A stretch of 64,000 nt of DNA from Nocardioides deserti (GCF_014266025.1 NZ_JACMYC010000004.1:372001-436000), one strand, 5' to 3'. Numbered from the stretch's first letter, positions 16,260-24,888 are shown. The notes: generated by a model not told the origin, from the letters alone. Program-made: numbers and translations.

Positions 16260-16504
16260 GCGCCCAGTCCGCCGACCCGACGCCCGACCCCGCCGCACGC
16301 CCGGTGGTCGAGGAACGGCCCACGATCGTGATGTGCCCCGAGGGCCCGATGCTGCTGCGCGGCGACGCGGTCATCGAGGACGCCGAGGGCAACCGGCACC
16401 GCACCACCCGCCCGGTCAGCGCCGTCTGCCGGTGCAACAAGTCCGCCACCAAGCCGTGGTGCGACGGCACGCACAAGCTGCTGCCGAAGAAGCTGCGTCC
16501 CTAG
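16256..16504 (+). CDS. CDGSH iron-sulfur domain protein
   Basis: 82 residues. The motif CRCNKSATKPWCDGTH supplies three Cys and one His for a [2Fe-2S] cluster of the mitoNEET type. It is preceded by a strand-rich segment (IVMCPEGPMLLRG). Such small proteins transfer electrons or clusters. The four-base overlap with the diiron gene suggests it reduces or matures that enzyme, which is an inference from context. Confidence 0.88.
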   Translation: MSAQSADPTPDPAARPVVEERPTIVMCPEGPMLLRGDAVIEDAEGNRHRTTRPVSAVCRCNKSATKPWCDGTHKLLPKKLRP

Positions 16505-16546
16505 CGGGACTCGCACCGCTGGCCTGGGACCATCCGGCCGGAGTTC

Positions 16547-16610
16547 TCATCCAGGTATGCAGGGAAACCGACGGCGGCCGCGGTGCCGGTTCGTCTGCAT
16601 ACCTTGATGA
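16547..16610. repeat. Long imperfect inverted repeat between convergent genes
   Basis: Arms 16547-16570 and 16587-16610 match at about 20 of 24 positions (TCATCCAGGTATGCAG and following, against CTGCATACCTTGATGA). The loop is GC-rich. The arms are more AT-rich than the surroundings. It lies between the CDGSH gene and the convergent methyltransferase gene. Confidence 0.55.
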
Positions 16611-16623
16611 ACGACACGACGCG

Positions 16624-16643
16624 GCCGGCCACTACCGGCCGGC
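16624..16643. terminator. 7-bp hairpin abutting the methyltransferase stop
   Basis: GCCGGCC (16624-16630), ACTACC loop, GGCCGGC (16637-16643). It immediately follows the minus-strand stop at 16644. Confidence 0.45.
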
Positions 16644-17282
16644 TCAGCCGCGGACGAACCGGGCGACGACGCCGCGCTCGAAGACGCGGGTGGAGTCGAG
16701 GGTGAGGCCGGAGCGGGCGGCCACCGAGCCGGCGAGGGCGTCGACCTGCTCGACGTTGCCGAGCTGGATGAGCAGCGAGGCGCCAGGCAGCAGGTGTGCC
16801 GCCGAGACCTCGACGCAGGCGATCGCGACGACGAGGCCGTCGCTGCCGCCGTCGATCGCGAGCAGCGGGTCCTCGGGGAAGCGGCCGGTGTCGGCGGCGG
16901 GCACCCACGGCGGGTCCGCGACGACGAGCGCGTACCGCTCGTCGGTCGGCACCATCGTGGCCAGGTCGCCGTTGCGGACCTCGACCCGGTCGCCCAGGCC
17001 GGCCGCCGCGGCGTTCTGCAGCGTGTAGGCGCACGCGACGGGGTTGGCGTCGACGCAGACCAGCTGCCGATCGCTGTCGTGCACCGCGAGCAGGCCGATC
17101 TGGCCCGCTCCCGAGCACAGCTCGAGCACCGGTCCGGCCGGCGCGTCGGCCAGCAGCTCGGCCGCCCACTCGGACTGGCCGACCGTCCAGGGCCGGGGCC
17201 GCAGGACGCGCTCGTCGAAGATGATGGTCAGGGGTCCGAAGGCGACCTGCTCGCCCACCGCGGTGCCGGGACGGGCCGTCAC
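16644..17282 (-). CDS. Class I SAM-dependent methyltransferase (HemK/PrmC-like)
   Basis: 212 residues from GTG at 17282, chosen because it makes a four-base GTGA overlap with the small membrane protein gene. SAM motif I is VLELCSGAGQIGLLA, the acidic loop is CVDANP, and motif IV is ADPPW, close to the N/D-PPY/W signature of enzymes that methylate a planar amide or amine (glutamine in release factors, adenine). The usual PrmC N-terminal domain is missing, so a different substrate is likely. Confidence 0.8.
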   Translation of the reverse strand: MTARPGTAVGEQVAFGPLTIIFDERVLRPRPWTVGQSEWAAELLADAPAGPVLELCSGAGQIGLLAVHDSDRQLVCVDANPVACAYTLQNAAAAGLGDRVEVRNGDLATMVPTDERYALVVADPPWVPAADTGRFPEDPLLAIDGGSDGLVVAIACVEVSAAHLLPGASLLIQLGNVEQVDALAGSVAARSGLTLDSTRVFERGVVARFVRG

Positions 17283-17479
17283 CGGCCCGCGCCCGCGTGG
17301 ATCAGGAGGCCTGGGACGACGACGTCGGTCGTGGGGCTCTTCGGGCCGGTGTCCTCCTCGTCCCCGCGGATCCCGACGATGAGGAAGTAGACCGCTCCGA
17401 CCACCACCACGAGGACCAGCACGGCAGCGGCGATGAGGTAGCGGGCACGCCGGTTGTCCACCGGCTTGTGGTCGGTCAT
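17279..17479 (-). CDS. 66-residue single-pass membrane protein
   Basis: ATG at 17479. A basic N-terminus (MTDHKPVDNRRARY), one membrane segment (about 15-35) and an acidic, Thr/Pro-containing tail outside (DEEDTGPKSPTT). The stop overlaps the methyltransferase GTG. Function unknown. The topology resembles another small protein at 40897-41067, without obvious sequence similarity. Confidence 0.65.
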   Translation of the reverse strand: MTDHKPVDNRRARYLIAAAVLVLVVVVGAVYFLIVGIRGDEEDTGPKSPTTDVVVPGLLIHAGAGR

Positions 17480-17593
17480 GACGGCTCCCCGTCTCGGCAC
17501 AGGCACATGCCCGCCCTGTGTCCCGAAGCCGCGGCGGCCATGCGGTGCCGTCCGCGCATGAACGGCCCGGCGCACGTGTGGTGGGATGCTCCC

Positions 17594-18262
17594 ATGGCCG
17601 AGCAGACGCGCCCCGTGCGCATAGCGATCGTGAACGACTACGAGCTGGTCGTCGCGGGCGTCGCCGCGCTGCTGCAGCCGTTCGCCGACCGGGTCGAGGT
17701 GGTCGAGCTCGACAGTCGCACACCGGTCGCGAGCGACGTCGACGTCGTGCTCTACGACTCCTTCGGGCAGGTGCAGGGCGACCTGACCGACATCGACGCG
17801 CTGCTGCACGGGACCGACGCGAAGGTCGCTGTGTTCAGCTGGAACGTGCAGCCCGACCTGGTGCAGCGCTCGCTCGAGAACGGTGCGGCGGCGTACTTCT
17901 CCAAGGGGATCAGCGCGGAGGACCTCGTCGACCTGATCGAGCGGGTGCACCGCGGGGAGACGGTCACCCCGGAGGCGACCGAGCCGGCGGAGTCGGGGGA
18001 GTTCGGGCGCTGGCCGGGGGAGGAGCTGGGGCTGAGCCAGCGCGAGTCGGAGGTGCTGGCCCTCATCACCCAGGGTCTGTCGAACCAGGAGATCAGCCAG
18101 CGCGCCTACATCGGCGTCAACACGGTCAAGACCTACATCCGCACGCTCTACCGCAAGATCGACGTCAACCGGCGCGCGCAGGCGGTGGCGTTCGGCATCG
18201 AGCACGGGTTCCAGCCCGACCGCGTCCGCCACGTCGACGGCCGGACCCAGCGCGAGGACTGA
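17594..18262 (+). CDS. LuxR/NarL-type response regulator with atypical receiver
   Basis: 222 residues. The receiver domain (about 8-125) has Asn14-Asp15 where the acidic pair is expected, Asp55 in LYDSFG as phospho-acceptor candidate and Lys104 in YFSKG. A spacer rich in Glu/Pro leads to a LuxR helix-turn-helix (LSQRESEVLALITQGLSNQEI, then INTVKTYIRTLYRKI after VN). No histidine kinase is adjacent. Two paralogues (36773-37390 and 51200-51862) share the unusual NDYELVVAG or PYELVLTG start, pointing to a lineage-specific family. It probably regulates transcription by direct DNA binding. Confidence 0.88.
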   Translation: MAEQTRPVRIAIVNDYELVVAGVAALLQPFADRVEVVELDSRTPVASDVDVVLYDSFGQVQGDLTDIDALLHGTDAKVAVFSWNVQPDLVQRSLENGAAAYFSKGISAEDLVDLIERVHRGETVTPEATEPAESGEFGRWPGEELGLSQRESEVLALITQGLSNQEISQRAYIGVNTVKTYIRTLYRKIDVNRRAQAVAFGIEHGFQPDRVRHVDGRTQRED

Positions 18263-18319
18263 AGCCTCGGGACCGGGGCCGGCCGACGGACGACGCAGGG
18301 GCTGGGCGGAAGGGTCGGG

Positions 18320-18760
18320 TCAGCCCGCGACGCGCCCCTCGACGACGTACGCCAGGCGGCGCAGCGACTCGACGTTGCGCCAGCCGAGCTGGAGGTCGCG
18401 CAACGGCTTGGGCATGAGCCGGCCGGGGCCGTCCTCGACGTCCTCCTCGATGGTCACCTCGGTCTCGGTGCCGACGGCGTCGAGGCGCAGCCGGACCCGG
18501 GCGGTGCCGGCGGGCCAACCGCGCGCCTTCAGCTCCAGCAACGAGGGCGGACGCGCCTCGAGCACCTCGGTGTTGTCGTCGATGAGCAACGGCCAGGTGC
18601 CGACCGAGTGGTGGAGCTTCGCCCCGACCTGCGGCCAGCTCTCTTCGACGTCGCGCATCCGCGACGCGCCGACCACCCACAGCGGGTAGAGCCAGCCGTC
18701 GCACAGCACCTCCCAGACCTGCTCGGGGGTGGCGTGGATGCGGCGGGTGGTGGTGCTCAC
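18320..18760 (-). CDS. SRPBCC / polyketide-cyclase-like lipid-binding protein
   Basis: 146 residues from GTG at 18760, which overlaps the alcohol dehydrogenase stop by four bases. The SRPBCC pattern is visible: RRIHATPEQVWEVLCDGWLYPLWVVGA at the start, a central TEVTIEEDVEDGPG, and a C-terminal helix with NVESLRRLAYVVEG. Members have a hydrophobic cavity for lipids or small ligands. Coupling to the zinc alcohol dehydrogenase suggests a shared pathway, but the ligand is unknown. Confidence 0.78.
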   Translation of the reverse strand: MSTTTRRIHATPEQVWEVLCDGWLYPLWVVGASRMRDVEESWPQVGAKLHHSVGTWPLLIDDNTEVLEARPPSLLELKARGWPAGTARVRLRLDAVGTETEVTIEEDVEDGPGRLMPKPLRDLQLGWRNVESLRRLAYVVEGRVAG

Positions 18761-19935
18761 GGGCGGAACACCACCTTGACCATGCCGTCCTCCTTGGCGC
18801 GGAACTTGGCGTACGCCTCGGGCGCGGCGTCCAGCGGGAGGTGGTGGGTCGCGAAGTCCTCGGTGCCGAGCGGGTCGCCGTCGGTGAGCAGCGGCAGGAT
18901 GTCGTCGCTCCAGCGCCGGACGTTGGCCTGGCCCATCCGCAGCTGCACCTGCTTGTCGAAGAGCTGGAACATCGGCATCGGGTCGGTCGCGCCGCCGTAC
19001 ACGCCGGACAGCGAGACCGTGCCGCCGCGGCGGACGCAGTCGATCGAGGCGTGCAGCGCGGCCAGGCGGTCGAAGCCGACGTTGAGCATCAGCGGCTCGG
19101 CGATGGCGTCGGGGAGCAGACCGACGGCCTTGATCGCCTTCTCGGCGGCCGGGTTGCCGTGCGCCTCCATGCCGACCGCGTCGATCACGGAGTCGGCGCC
19201 GCGACCGCCGGTGCGGCTGCGGACCTCCTCGGCTAGGTCGTCGACGGCGTCGAGGTCGATGGTCTCCCCGCCGCGGGCGCGGACGCGCTCGAGCCGCTCG
19301 GGGACGCGGTCGACGACGATCACGCGGTGGCCCTCGTGCAGCGCGATCCGGGAGGCCATGTCGCCGATCGGGCCGGCGCCCATGACGAGCAGGACGCCGT
19401 CGTCCGGCAGCTCGGCGTACCGCACGGCCTGGTACGCCGTCGGCAGCACGTCGGAGAGGTAGAGGAACCTGTCGTCGGAGGGACCCTCGGGCACCCGGAT
19501 CGGCAGGGTGTCGGCGAACTGCACGCGGAGGTACTCGGCCTGGCCGCCAGGGACCTGGCCGTAGAGCTTGCTGTAGCCCAGGAGGCTCGCGCCGGTGCCG
19601 TGCTCGCGGTTCTGCGTCGTCTCGCACTGGCTGTGCAGGCCCTGCGAGCACATCCAGCAGGTGCCGCAGCTGACGTTGAACGGCACGACGACCCGGTCGC
19701 CGACCTTGAGGTCCTTGACTCCGGGGCCGACCTCCTGGACGACGCCCATCGGCTCGTGGCCGACGACGTCACCCTTGGTCATGAACGGCGAGAGCGGCTC
19801 GTAGAGGTGGAGGTCGGATCCGCACAGCCCGGTCGAGGTCACCTTGATGATCGCGTCCGTGGGGTCGACGATCGTGGGGTCCGGCACCTCGACCACCTGC
19901 ATGTTCTGCGATCCCTGCCAGGTCACTGCCTTCAT
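18757..19935 (-). CDS. Zinc-dependent alcohol dehydrogenase (formaldehyde-dehydrogenase-like branch)
   Basis: 392 residues, ATG with a strong GAGGAGGAG ribosome site. Catalytic zinc ligands lie in GLCGSDLH and GHEPMG. The structural zinc is held by CGTCWMCSQGLHSQC. The nucleotide fold has GAGPIGDMA with an acidic residue after the next strand (VVDRV), favouring NAD. The insert around HGTGASLLGYSKLYGQVPGG is typical of the glutathione-independent formaldehyde dehydrogenase-like branch. The true substrate is unknown. The SRPBCC gene overlaps its end. A divergent glycosyltransferase operon begins 172 bases away. Confidence 0.88.
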   Translation of the reverse strand: MKAVTWQGSQNMQVVEVPDPTIVDPTDAIIKVTSTGLCGSDLHLYEPLSPFMTKGDVVGHEPMGVVQEVGPGVKDLKVGDRVVVPFNVSCGTCWMCSQGLHSQCETTQNREHGTGASLLGYSKLYGQVPGGQAEYLRVQFADTLPIRVPEGPSDDRFLYLSDVLPTAYQAVRYAELPDDGVLLVMGAGPIGDMASRIALHEGHRVIVVDRVPERLERVRARGGETIDLDAVDDLAEEVRSRTGGRGADSVIDAVGMEAHGNPAAEKAIKAVGLLPDAIAEPLMLNVGFDRLAALHASIDCVRRGGTVSLSGVYGGATDPMPMFQLFDKQVQLRMGQANVRRWSDDILPLLTDGDPLGTEDFATHHLPLDAAPEAYAKFRAKEDGMVKVVFRP

Positions 19936-20092
19936 CCGGTGCTCCTCCTCGTCGGCCGCGCGGGCCGCTTCGTCCGTGGGTGCGTCTCGACCGTCCGGTG
20001 ACCCGGCTCGTCCCCGGGCACACGGGGCGTCCGCGGGTCGGTGGGCACGAGCCGCTTTCGTCCTTTGGGGTGAGGTCGCGCATCACGCCAGG

Positions 20093-20107
20093 GGGCACCG
20101 GCGGGCA
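20093..20107 (+). promoter_or_regulatory. GGGCACCGG start-proximal box, glycosyltransferase operon
   Basis: GGGCACCGGCGGGCA ends at the GTG at 20108. It matches boxes at 15136, 24237, 37391, 40882 and 51875. It is one reason to favour the 20108 start. Confidence 0.35.
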
Positions 20108-21259
20108 GTGACGCTCGTCGACCCTGCCCCGGTGACCTCGGTCCGCCGTCGCCACGCGCGCGCGGACCGACCCGTGACGGTGGCCTCCGTGCCGTCCGGG
20201 CACGTCTACGTCCGGCACCTCGCGCCCGAGACGGGCCCCGCTCCCCGGCGGCTGCCCGACCCGCGGCCGAAGGGCCGTCCGGCCGACTCGCAGGTCTGGT
20301 GGCCGCCCGCGATGCTCGAGGCGGACTGGGTCCGCGAGCACGACTTCGACCTGCTCCACCTGCACTTCGGGTTCGACGCCCGCAGCCCCGAGCAGCTGAC
20401 CGAGCTCGTGCGCGCGCTGCGCGAGACCGGCCGCCCGCTCGTGCAGACCGTCCACGACCTGCGCAACCCCCACCACGAGGACCGCACGCTCCACGACGCC
20501 CAGCTCGACGTGCTGGTCCCCGCCGCCGACGAGCTCGTCACGCTCACGCGCGGTGCCGCCGCAGAGATCGAGCGCCGCTGGGGCCGGACCGCCACGGTGG
20601 TGCCCCACCCGCACGTCGTCGACCTGCGCACGATGGCGGTGGCGCAGGACGCCCGGGCCCGCCGCCGCACCGACGCCTTCCGGGTCGGCCTCCACGTCAA
20701 GAGCCTGCGCGCCGGGATGGCGCCGATGACGATCCTGCCGGCGCTGGTCGAGACGATCGCCGCGCTGCCCGGCGCGGTGCTCCAGGTCGATGCGCACCAC
20801 GACGTGATGGACGACGACGGCGCGCGCCGCGACGACCGCCTGGCGACGTACCTCCGTGGTCTCGAGCGCGACGGCCTCGTCGACCTGCGCGTCCACGACT
20901 ACTTCAGCGACGCCGAGCTGTGGGCGTACCTCTCCTCGCTCGACGTGTCCGTGCTGCCCTACCGCTTCGGCACCCACTCCGGCTGGCTCGAGGCCTGCCG
21001 CGACCTGGGCACGACCGTGGTCGCGCCCACCTGCGGCTACTACGCCGACCAGGGGCCGGTGCTGTCCTACGTCCACGCCGAGGAGTCGTACGACGCCGAC
21101 ACCCTCGCGCAGGCGGTCCGCACCGCCTACGAGACCCGGCCGCGGCTCGGCGCCTCGATCGACGAGCGTCGTCGGCAGCGGGCCGAGGTGGCCGCCGCGC
21201 ACGACCGGGTGTACGCCGCGGCGCTGGAGAAGGCGGGTCGTCGGTGCACATCTGCCTGA
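20108..21259 (+). CDS. Glycosyltransferase, GT4-like (GT-B fold)
   Basis: 383 residues from GTG at 20108; GTG at 20174 is an alternative that would begin at a more usual N-terminus (TVASVPSGHVYVRHL). Features are DFDLLHLHFGFD, VQTVHDLRNPHH, a nucleotide-sugar region with VGLHVKSLRAGM, and a C-terminal SVLPYRFGTHSGWLEACRD, where the Gly-Trp-Leu-Glu stretch replaces the usual ExxGxxxxE phosphate-binding pattern. First of four tightly overlapping glycosyltransferase genes. Product unknown: cell-surface glycan or glycosylated metabolite. Confidence 0.8.
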   Translation: MTLVDPAPVTSVRRRHARADRPVTVASVPSGHVYVRHLAPETGPAPRRLPDPRPKGRPADSQVWWPPAMLEADWVREHDFDLLHLHFGFDARSPEQLTELVRALRETGRPLVQTVHDLRNPHHEDRTLHDAQLDVLVPAADELVTLTRGAAAEIERRWGRTATVVPHPHVVDLRTMAVAQDARARRRTDAFRVGLHVKSLRAGMAPMTILPALVETIAALPGAVLQVDAHHDVMDDDGARRDDRLATYLRGLERDGLVDLRVHDYFSDAELWAYLSSLDVSVLPYRFGTHSGWLEACRDLGTTVVAPTCGYYADQGPVLSYVHAEESYDADTLAQAVRTAYETRPRLGASIDERRRQRAEVAAAHDRVYAAALEKAGRRCTSA

Positions 21260-22311
21260 TCGCCTCCAGCCGGTTCCCGGTGGCCGAGCCGTTCGCCGGT
21301 GGGCTGGAGGCCATGACCCACGCCCTGGCCCGTGAGCTGGTGGACCGCGGCCACGACGTCTCGTTGTTCGCCGGACCCGGCTCGGACCCGGCGCTGCCGG
21401 TCGAGCTGCTCGACCTGCCGGAGTTCGAGCCGAGCGAGGTCGCGATGGGCGACGTCAACGCGCCGTCGCGGCACTGGATGGCCGAGCACCACGCCTACCT
21501 GTCGCTGATGCTCTCGCTCGCCGGCGGCGAGGACCGCCGGTTCGACGTGGTGCACAACAACAGCCTGCACCACCTGCCGGTCGCGATGGCGCGGTCGCTC
21601 TCGGTCCCGGTCGTGACGACGCTGCACACCCCGCCGTTGCCGTGGCTGGAGTCGGCGATCGCGCTGGCGCCAGACACCTCCTCCTTCGTCGCGGTCAGCC
21701 GGGCCACCGCGCGGGCGTGGTCGCACGTCGCCGACGCCACCGCTGTGCACAACGGGGTCGACGTGACGTCCTGGCGACCCGGACCGGGCGGTGGACCGGC
21801 CGTGTGGACCGGCCGGCTGGTGCCGGAGAAGGCGCCGCACGAGGCCGTCGACGCGTGCCGGCTTGCGGGCGTGCCGCTGCTGCTGGCCGGGCCGATGTCG
21901 GACCCGGCGTACTTCGAGGAGCAGATCGCCCCCCGGCTGGGTGAAGGGGCGACGTACGTCGGCCACCTCGACCACGCCGCGCTCGCGGGTCTGCTCGGGC
22001 ACGCGTCGGTGGCGGTGACCACCCCGGCCTGGGACGAGCCCTACGGGCTGGTCGCGGCCGAGGCGATGGCGTGCGGCACCCCGGTGGCGTCGTACGCCCG
22101 CGGCGCGCTGCCCGAGGTCGTCGCTCCCGAGGCCGGCGTGCTCGCGCGGCCCGGGGACGTCGAGGACCTGGCACGGGCCGTGCTGGCCGCCCGCGACTGC
22201 GACCGGGCCGTCGTCCGGCGCCACGCCGAGCTGCACTGCTCGCTGACCCGGATGACCGACGAGTACGAACGGCTCTACGCCGACCTGGTCGACCGCTCGC
22301 TCGCTGCATGA
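21244..22311 (+). CDS. Glycosyltransferase family 4
   Basis: 355 residues from GTG at 21244, overlapping the previous gene by 16 bases. The N-terminus has the GT4 acceptor loop FAGGLEAMTHALARELVDRGHDV. The linker has VHNGVD, the donor site WTGRLVPEKAPHEAVDA, and the family signature EPYGLVAAEAMACGTPV. It transfers a sugar from a nucleotide donor with retention. It ends in an ATGA overlap with the third glycosyltransferase. Confidence 0.9.
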   Translation: MHICLIASSRFPVAEPFAGGLEAMTHALARELVDRGHDVSLFAGPGSDPALPVELLDLPEFEPSEVAMGDVNAPSRHWMAEHHAYLSLMLSLAGGEDRRFDVVHNNSLHHLPVAMARSLSVPVVTTLHTPPLPWLESAIALAPDTSSFVAVSRATARAWSHVADATAVHNGVDVTSWRPGPGGGPAVWTGRLVPEKAPHEAVDACRLAGVPLLLAGPMSDPAYFEEQIAPRLGEGATYVGHLDHAALAGLLGHASVAVTTPAWDEPYGLVAAEAMACGTPVASYARGALPEVVAPEAGVLARPGDVEDLARAVLAARDCDRAVVRRHAELHCSLTRMTDEYERLYADLVDRSLAA

Positions 22312-23336
22312 CCGGGGTCGTTCCAGGGGTGGGCTACTACGTCCACCACGTCGGCCGCGGCCACCTGCACCGCGCCGGCTCGATCGCCGCGGAGCTCGCC
22401 CGCGACGGGGTGGAGGTCACCGGGCTCTCGACCCTGCCGGAACCTGCCGGCTGGCCCGGTCCGTGGGTGCAGCTCGCGCGCGACGACGAGGATGTCGACG
22501 CCGCGCGTGACGCCGTGACCGCCGGCGGCAGGCTGCACTGGGTGCCGCGCCATGCCGCCGGCCTCCGCGACCGGATGGCCACGATCTCGGCATGGATCGG
22601 GGCGACCGCGCCCCGGGCGATGGTCGTCGACGTGTCGGTCGAGGTGTGCCTGCTCGCCCGGCTGCACGGCGTACCCGTCGTCTCTGCCGTGCTGCCCGGC
22701 GTCCGCGACGACGACCCGCACCTGCTCGGCGCCGACGTGGCCGACGCCCTCCTGGCGTTCTGGCCAGCCGAGGCGACCGCGCTCGGCATGGTGCGGCCGG
22801 CGTCGCTCGCCGAGCGGGTGACGGCGGTCGGCGGTCTGGCGCGGTACGCCGTCGCCGAGCCGGCCCCGCGCCGGCCGGGCGCCCCGCGGGTCACCTACCT
22901 GGCCGGCTCCGGCGGCCACGAGCTCGACCCGGTGCTCCTCGCGGAGGCCCGCCGGGAGACGCCGGACTGGGAGTGGTCCGTGCTCGGCGGTACCGCGCCC
23001 TGGGTCGACGACCCGCGCTCCGCGATCGCCGAGGCGGATGTCGTCGTCACCCACGCCGGGCAGAACGCGCTCGCCGAGGTCGCCGCGCTGCGCCGACCCT
23101 GCGTCGTCGTGCCCCAGGACCGCCCGCACGACGAGCAACGCACCACCGCGCGGCTGCTCGACGCCGGTCCGTGGCCGGCGATCGCGCGCGAGACGTTCCC
23201 GGTGACCGGGTGGTCCGCGCTGCTGGACGAGGCGCGTGCGCTCGACGGCGCCGCGTGGGCGGGGTGGTGCGACGACGGCGCCGCGGCCCGCGCCGCCGCG
23301 GTGGTACGTCGCGTGGTCGACGAGGGAACCGGGTGA
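22308..23336 (+). CDS. MurG/UGT-like glycosyltransferase (GT1/GT28 type)
   Basis: 342 residues. The N-terminus VGYYVHHVGRGHLHRAGSIAAEL is the GT28-like acceptor loop (GxGH). The C-terminal donor domain has VTHAGQNALAEVAALRRPCVVVPQ and DEQRTTARLLD, matching MurG-like nucleotide-sugar sites. There is no signal peptide, so it acts at the cytoplasmic side. Overlaps are four bases with both neighbours (ATGA and GTGA). Confidence 0.85.
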   Translation: MTGVVPGVGYYVHHVGRGHLHRAGSIAAELARDGVEVTGLSTLPEPAGWPGPWVQLARDDEDVDAARDAVTAGGRLHWVPRHAAGLRDRMATISAWIGATAPRAMVVDVSVEVCLLARLHGVPVVSAVLPGVRDDDPHLLGADVADALLAFWPAEATALGMVRPASLAERVTAVGGLARYAVAEPAPRRPGAPRVTYLAGSGGHELDPVLLAEARRETPDWEWSVLGGTAPWVDDPRSAIAEADVVVTHAGQNALAEVAALRRPCVVVPQDRPHDEQRTTARLLDAGPWPAIARETFPVTGWSALLDEARALDGAAWAGWCDDGAAARAAAVVRRVVDEGTG

Positions 23337-24229
23337 GCATGCCCGGCACGTCCAGCACGACGGCATCGGCCGTCGAGGGATCTCCCGCCGGCTCTCCGGC
23401 CGGCGGTGGCCGCCCGGTGCGGGTCGGCGTGGTCACGGTCGCCCACGGCCGCCACGAGCACCTGCGCCACCAGCACCGCGCGCTGGCCCGGTCCGACCGG
23501 CTGCCCGACGACTACGTCGTGGTCGCGATGGGTGACCCGGAGATCACCTCCCGCGTGGTCCACGGCCTGCCGTCGCGGGTGGTGCCGGTCGCCGTCCCGC
23601 CCGACGGCCGGCTCCCGCTGGCCGCCGCCCGCAACCGTGGAGGCCGCGAGGTGATCCAGCGCGGCGCGGACGTCGTGGTGTTCCTCGACGTCGACTGCCT
23701 CCCGGGGCGCGAGCTCGTGGCGGCGTACGCCGACGCGGCGCAGCGCGGGGCCGGGGTGCTGTGGTCCGGCCCGGTCACCTACCTGCCGCCCGGGCGGGGC
23801 GGCGCGGACCTGGACCGGCTCGACGAGCTCGACGACCCCCACCCGGCGCGGCCCGCTCCGGCGCGCGGGGAGCTGGTCACCGGCGCGGACCCCGACCTGT
23901 TCTGGTCGCTCTCGTTCGCGGTGTCCGCCGAGGGGTGGACGCGGGTCGGCGGCTTCTGCGAGGACTACGCCGGCTACGGCGGGGAGGACACCGACTTCGG
24001 CCGCTCGGCCGTCGCCGCCGGGCTGGACCTGGGCTGGGTCGGCGGCGCTCGCGCCTACCACCAGCACCACCCGGTCGAGAGCCCGCCGGTGCGGCACCTC
24101 GACGACATCCTGCGCAACGGCGCGCTCTTCCACGAGCGGTGGGGGGAGTGGCCGATGCGGGGGTGGCTGATGGCCTTCGAGGAGCAGGGGCTCGTGCGGC
24201 GCACCGCCGACGGGTGGGAGCGCGCCTGA
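23333..24229 (+). CDS. Glycosyltransferase family 2 / galactosyltransferase-like
   Basis: 298 residues from GTG at 23333; ATG at 23339 is possible. GT-A features: VGVVTVAHGR, AAARNRGGREV, the metal motif FLDVDC, and the late EDYAGYGGEDTDFGRS segment typical of the C-terminal galactosyltransferase-type domain, with HQHHPV after it. The first 25 residues are Ser/Ala/Gly-rich. Last gene of the four-gene set. Confidence 0.87.
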   Translation: MSMPGTSSTTASAVEGSPAGSPAGGGRPVRVGVVTVAHGRHEHLRHQHRALARSDRLPDDYVVVAMGDPEITSRVVHGLPSRVVPVAVPPDGRLPLAAARNRGGREVIQRGADVVVFLDVDCLPGRELVAAYADAAQRGAGVLWSGPVTYLPPGRGGADLDRLDELDDPHPARPAPARGELVTGADPDLFWSLSFAVSAEGWTRVGGFCEDYAGYGGEDTDFGRSAVAAGLDLGWVGGARAYHQHHPVESPPVRHLDDILRNGALFHERWGEWPMRGWLMAFEEQGLVRRTADGWERA

Positions 24230-24236
24230 GGCGGGT

Positions 24237-24251
24237 GGGTACCGGCCCGGC
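24237..24251 (+). promoter_or_regulatory. GGGTACCGG start-proximal box
   Basis: GGGTACCGGCCCGGC ends at the ATG at 24252. GGGTAC is the classical actinobacterial sigma-B-like -10, but a GTTT -35 is not evident at 15-17 bases. Confidence 0.35.
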
Positions 24252-24869
24252 ATGGCGAACCCCACCGACGACCTCCGCTCGCTCGTCCTCGTGTGCACCC
24301 TGAAGAAGGGTGGCGAGGACTCCAGCTCCGAGCTGATCGGCACCCAGGTGCTCGACCGGCTGGCGGCGTACGGCGCCCCCGGCGAGGTCGTGCGCGTCGT
24401 CGACCACGACGTGCGCTTCGGCGTCACCACCGACGAGGGCGACGGCGACGAGTGGCCGACCATCCGCGGGAAGATGCTCGCCGCCGACGTCCTCGTCGTC
24501 GCCACGCCGATCTGGCTCGGCCAGCCGTCCTCGGTCTGCAAGATGGTGCTCGAGCGGCTCGACGCCGAGCTCGGCGAGACCGACGACGAGGGGCGGATGC
24601 TGACCTACGGCAAGGTCGCCGCCGTCGCGGTCGTCGGCAACGAGGACGGCGCGCACCACGTGGTGGCCGAGTGCCTCCAGGCGCTCAACGACACCGGCTT
24701 CTCGATCGCCGCGAACGGCAGCACGTACTGGGTCGGCGAGGCGATGCAGGCCGTCGACTACGCCGACCACGACGAGACGCCCGAGAAGACCGCCGGCACC
24801 AACGACACCGCCGCCAAGAACAGCGCCCACCTGGCAAGGCTGCTCAAGGCGGCGCCGTACCCCGCCTGA
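24252..24869 (+). CDS. Flavodoxin-fold NAD(P)H-dependent oxidoreductase
   Basis: 205 residues. The flavodoxin-like pattern shows LVLVCTLKKGGEDSSSELIG (FMN phosphate site), VVATPIWLGQPSSVCKMVLERLDAE (flavin-binding loop, read in parts) and VVGNEDGAHH. Such proteins are FMN-dependent quinone or nitro reductases. It is a single gene downstream of the glycosyltransferases but has its own promoter-like box. It is convergent with the F420-dependent oxidoreductase. Confidence 0.85.
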   Translation: MANPTDDLRSLVLVCTLKKGGEDSSSELIGTQVLDRLAAYGAPGEVVRVVDHDVRFGVTTDEGDGDEWPTIRGKMLAADVLVVATPIWLGQPSSVCKMVLERLDAELGETDDEGRMLTYGKVAAVAVVGNEDGAHHVVAECLQALNDTGFSIAANGSTYWVGEAMQAVDYADHDETPEKTAGTNDTAAKNSAHLARLLKAAPYPA

Positions 24870-24888
24870 GGCGGCGGCTCGGGCGGCT

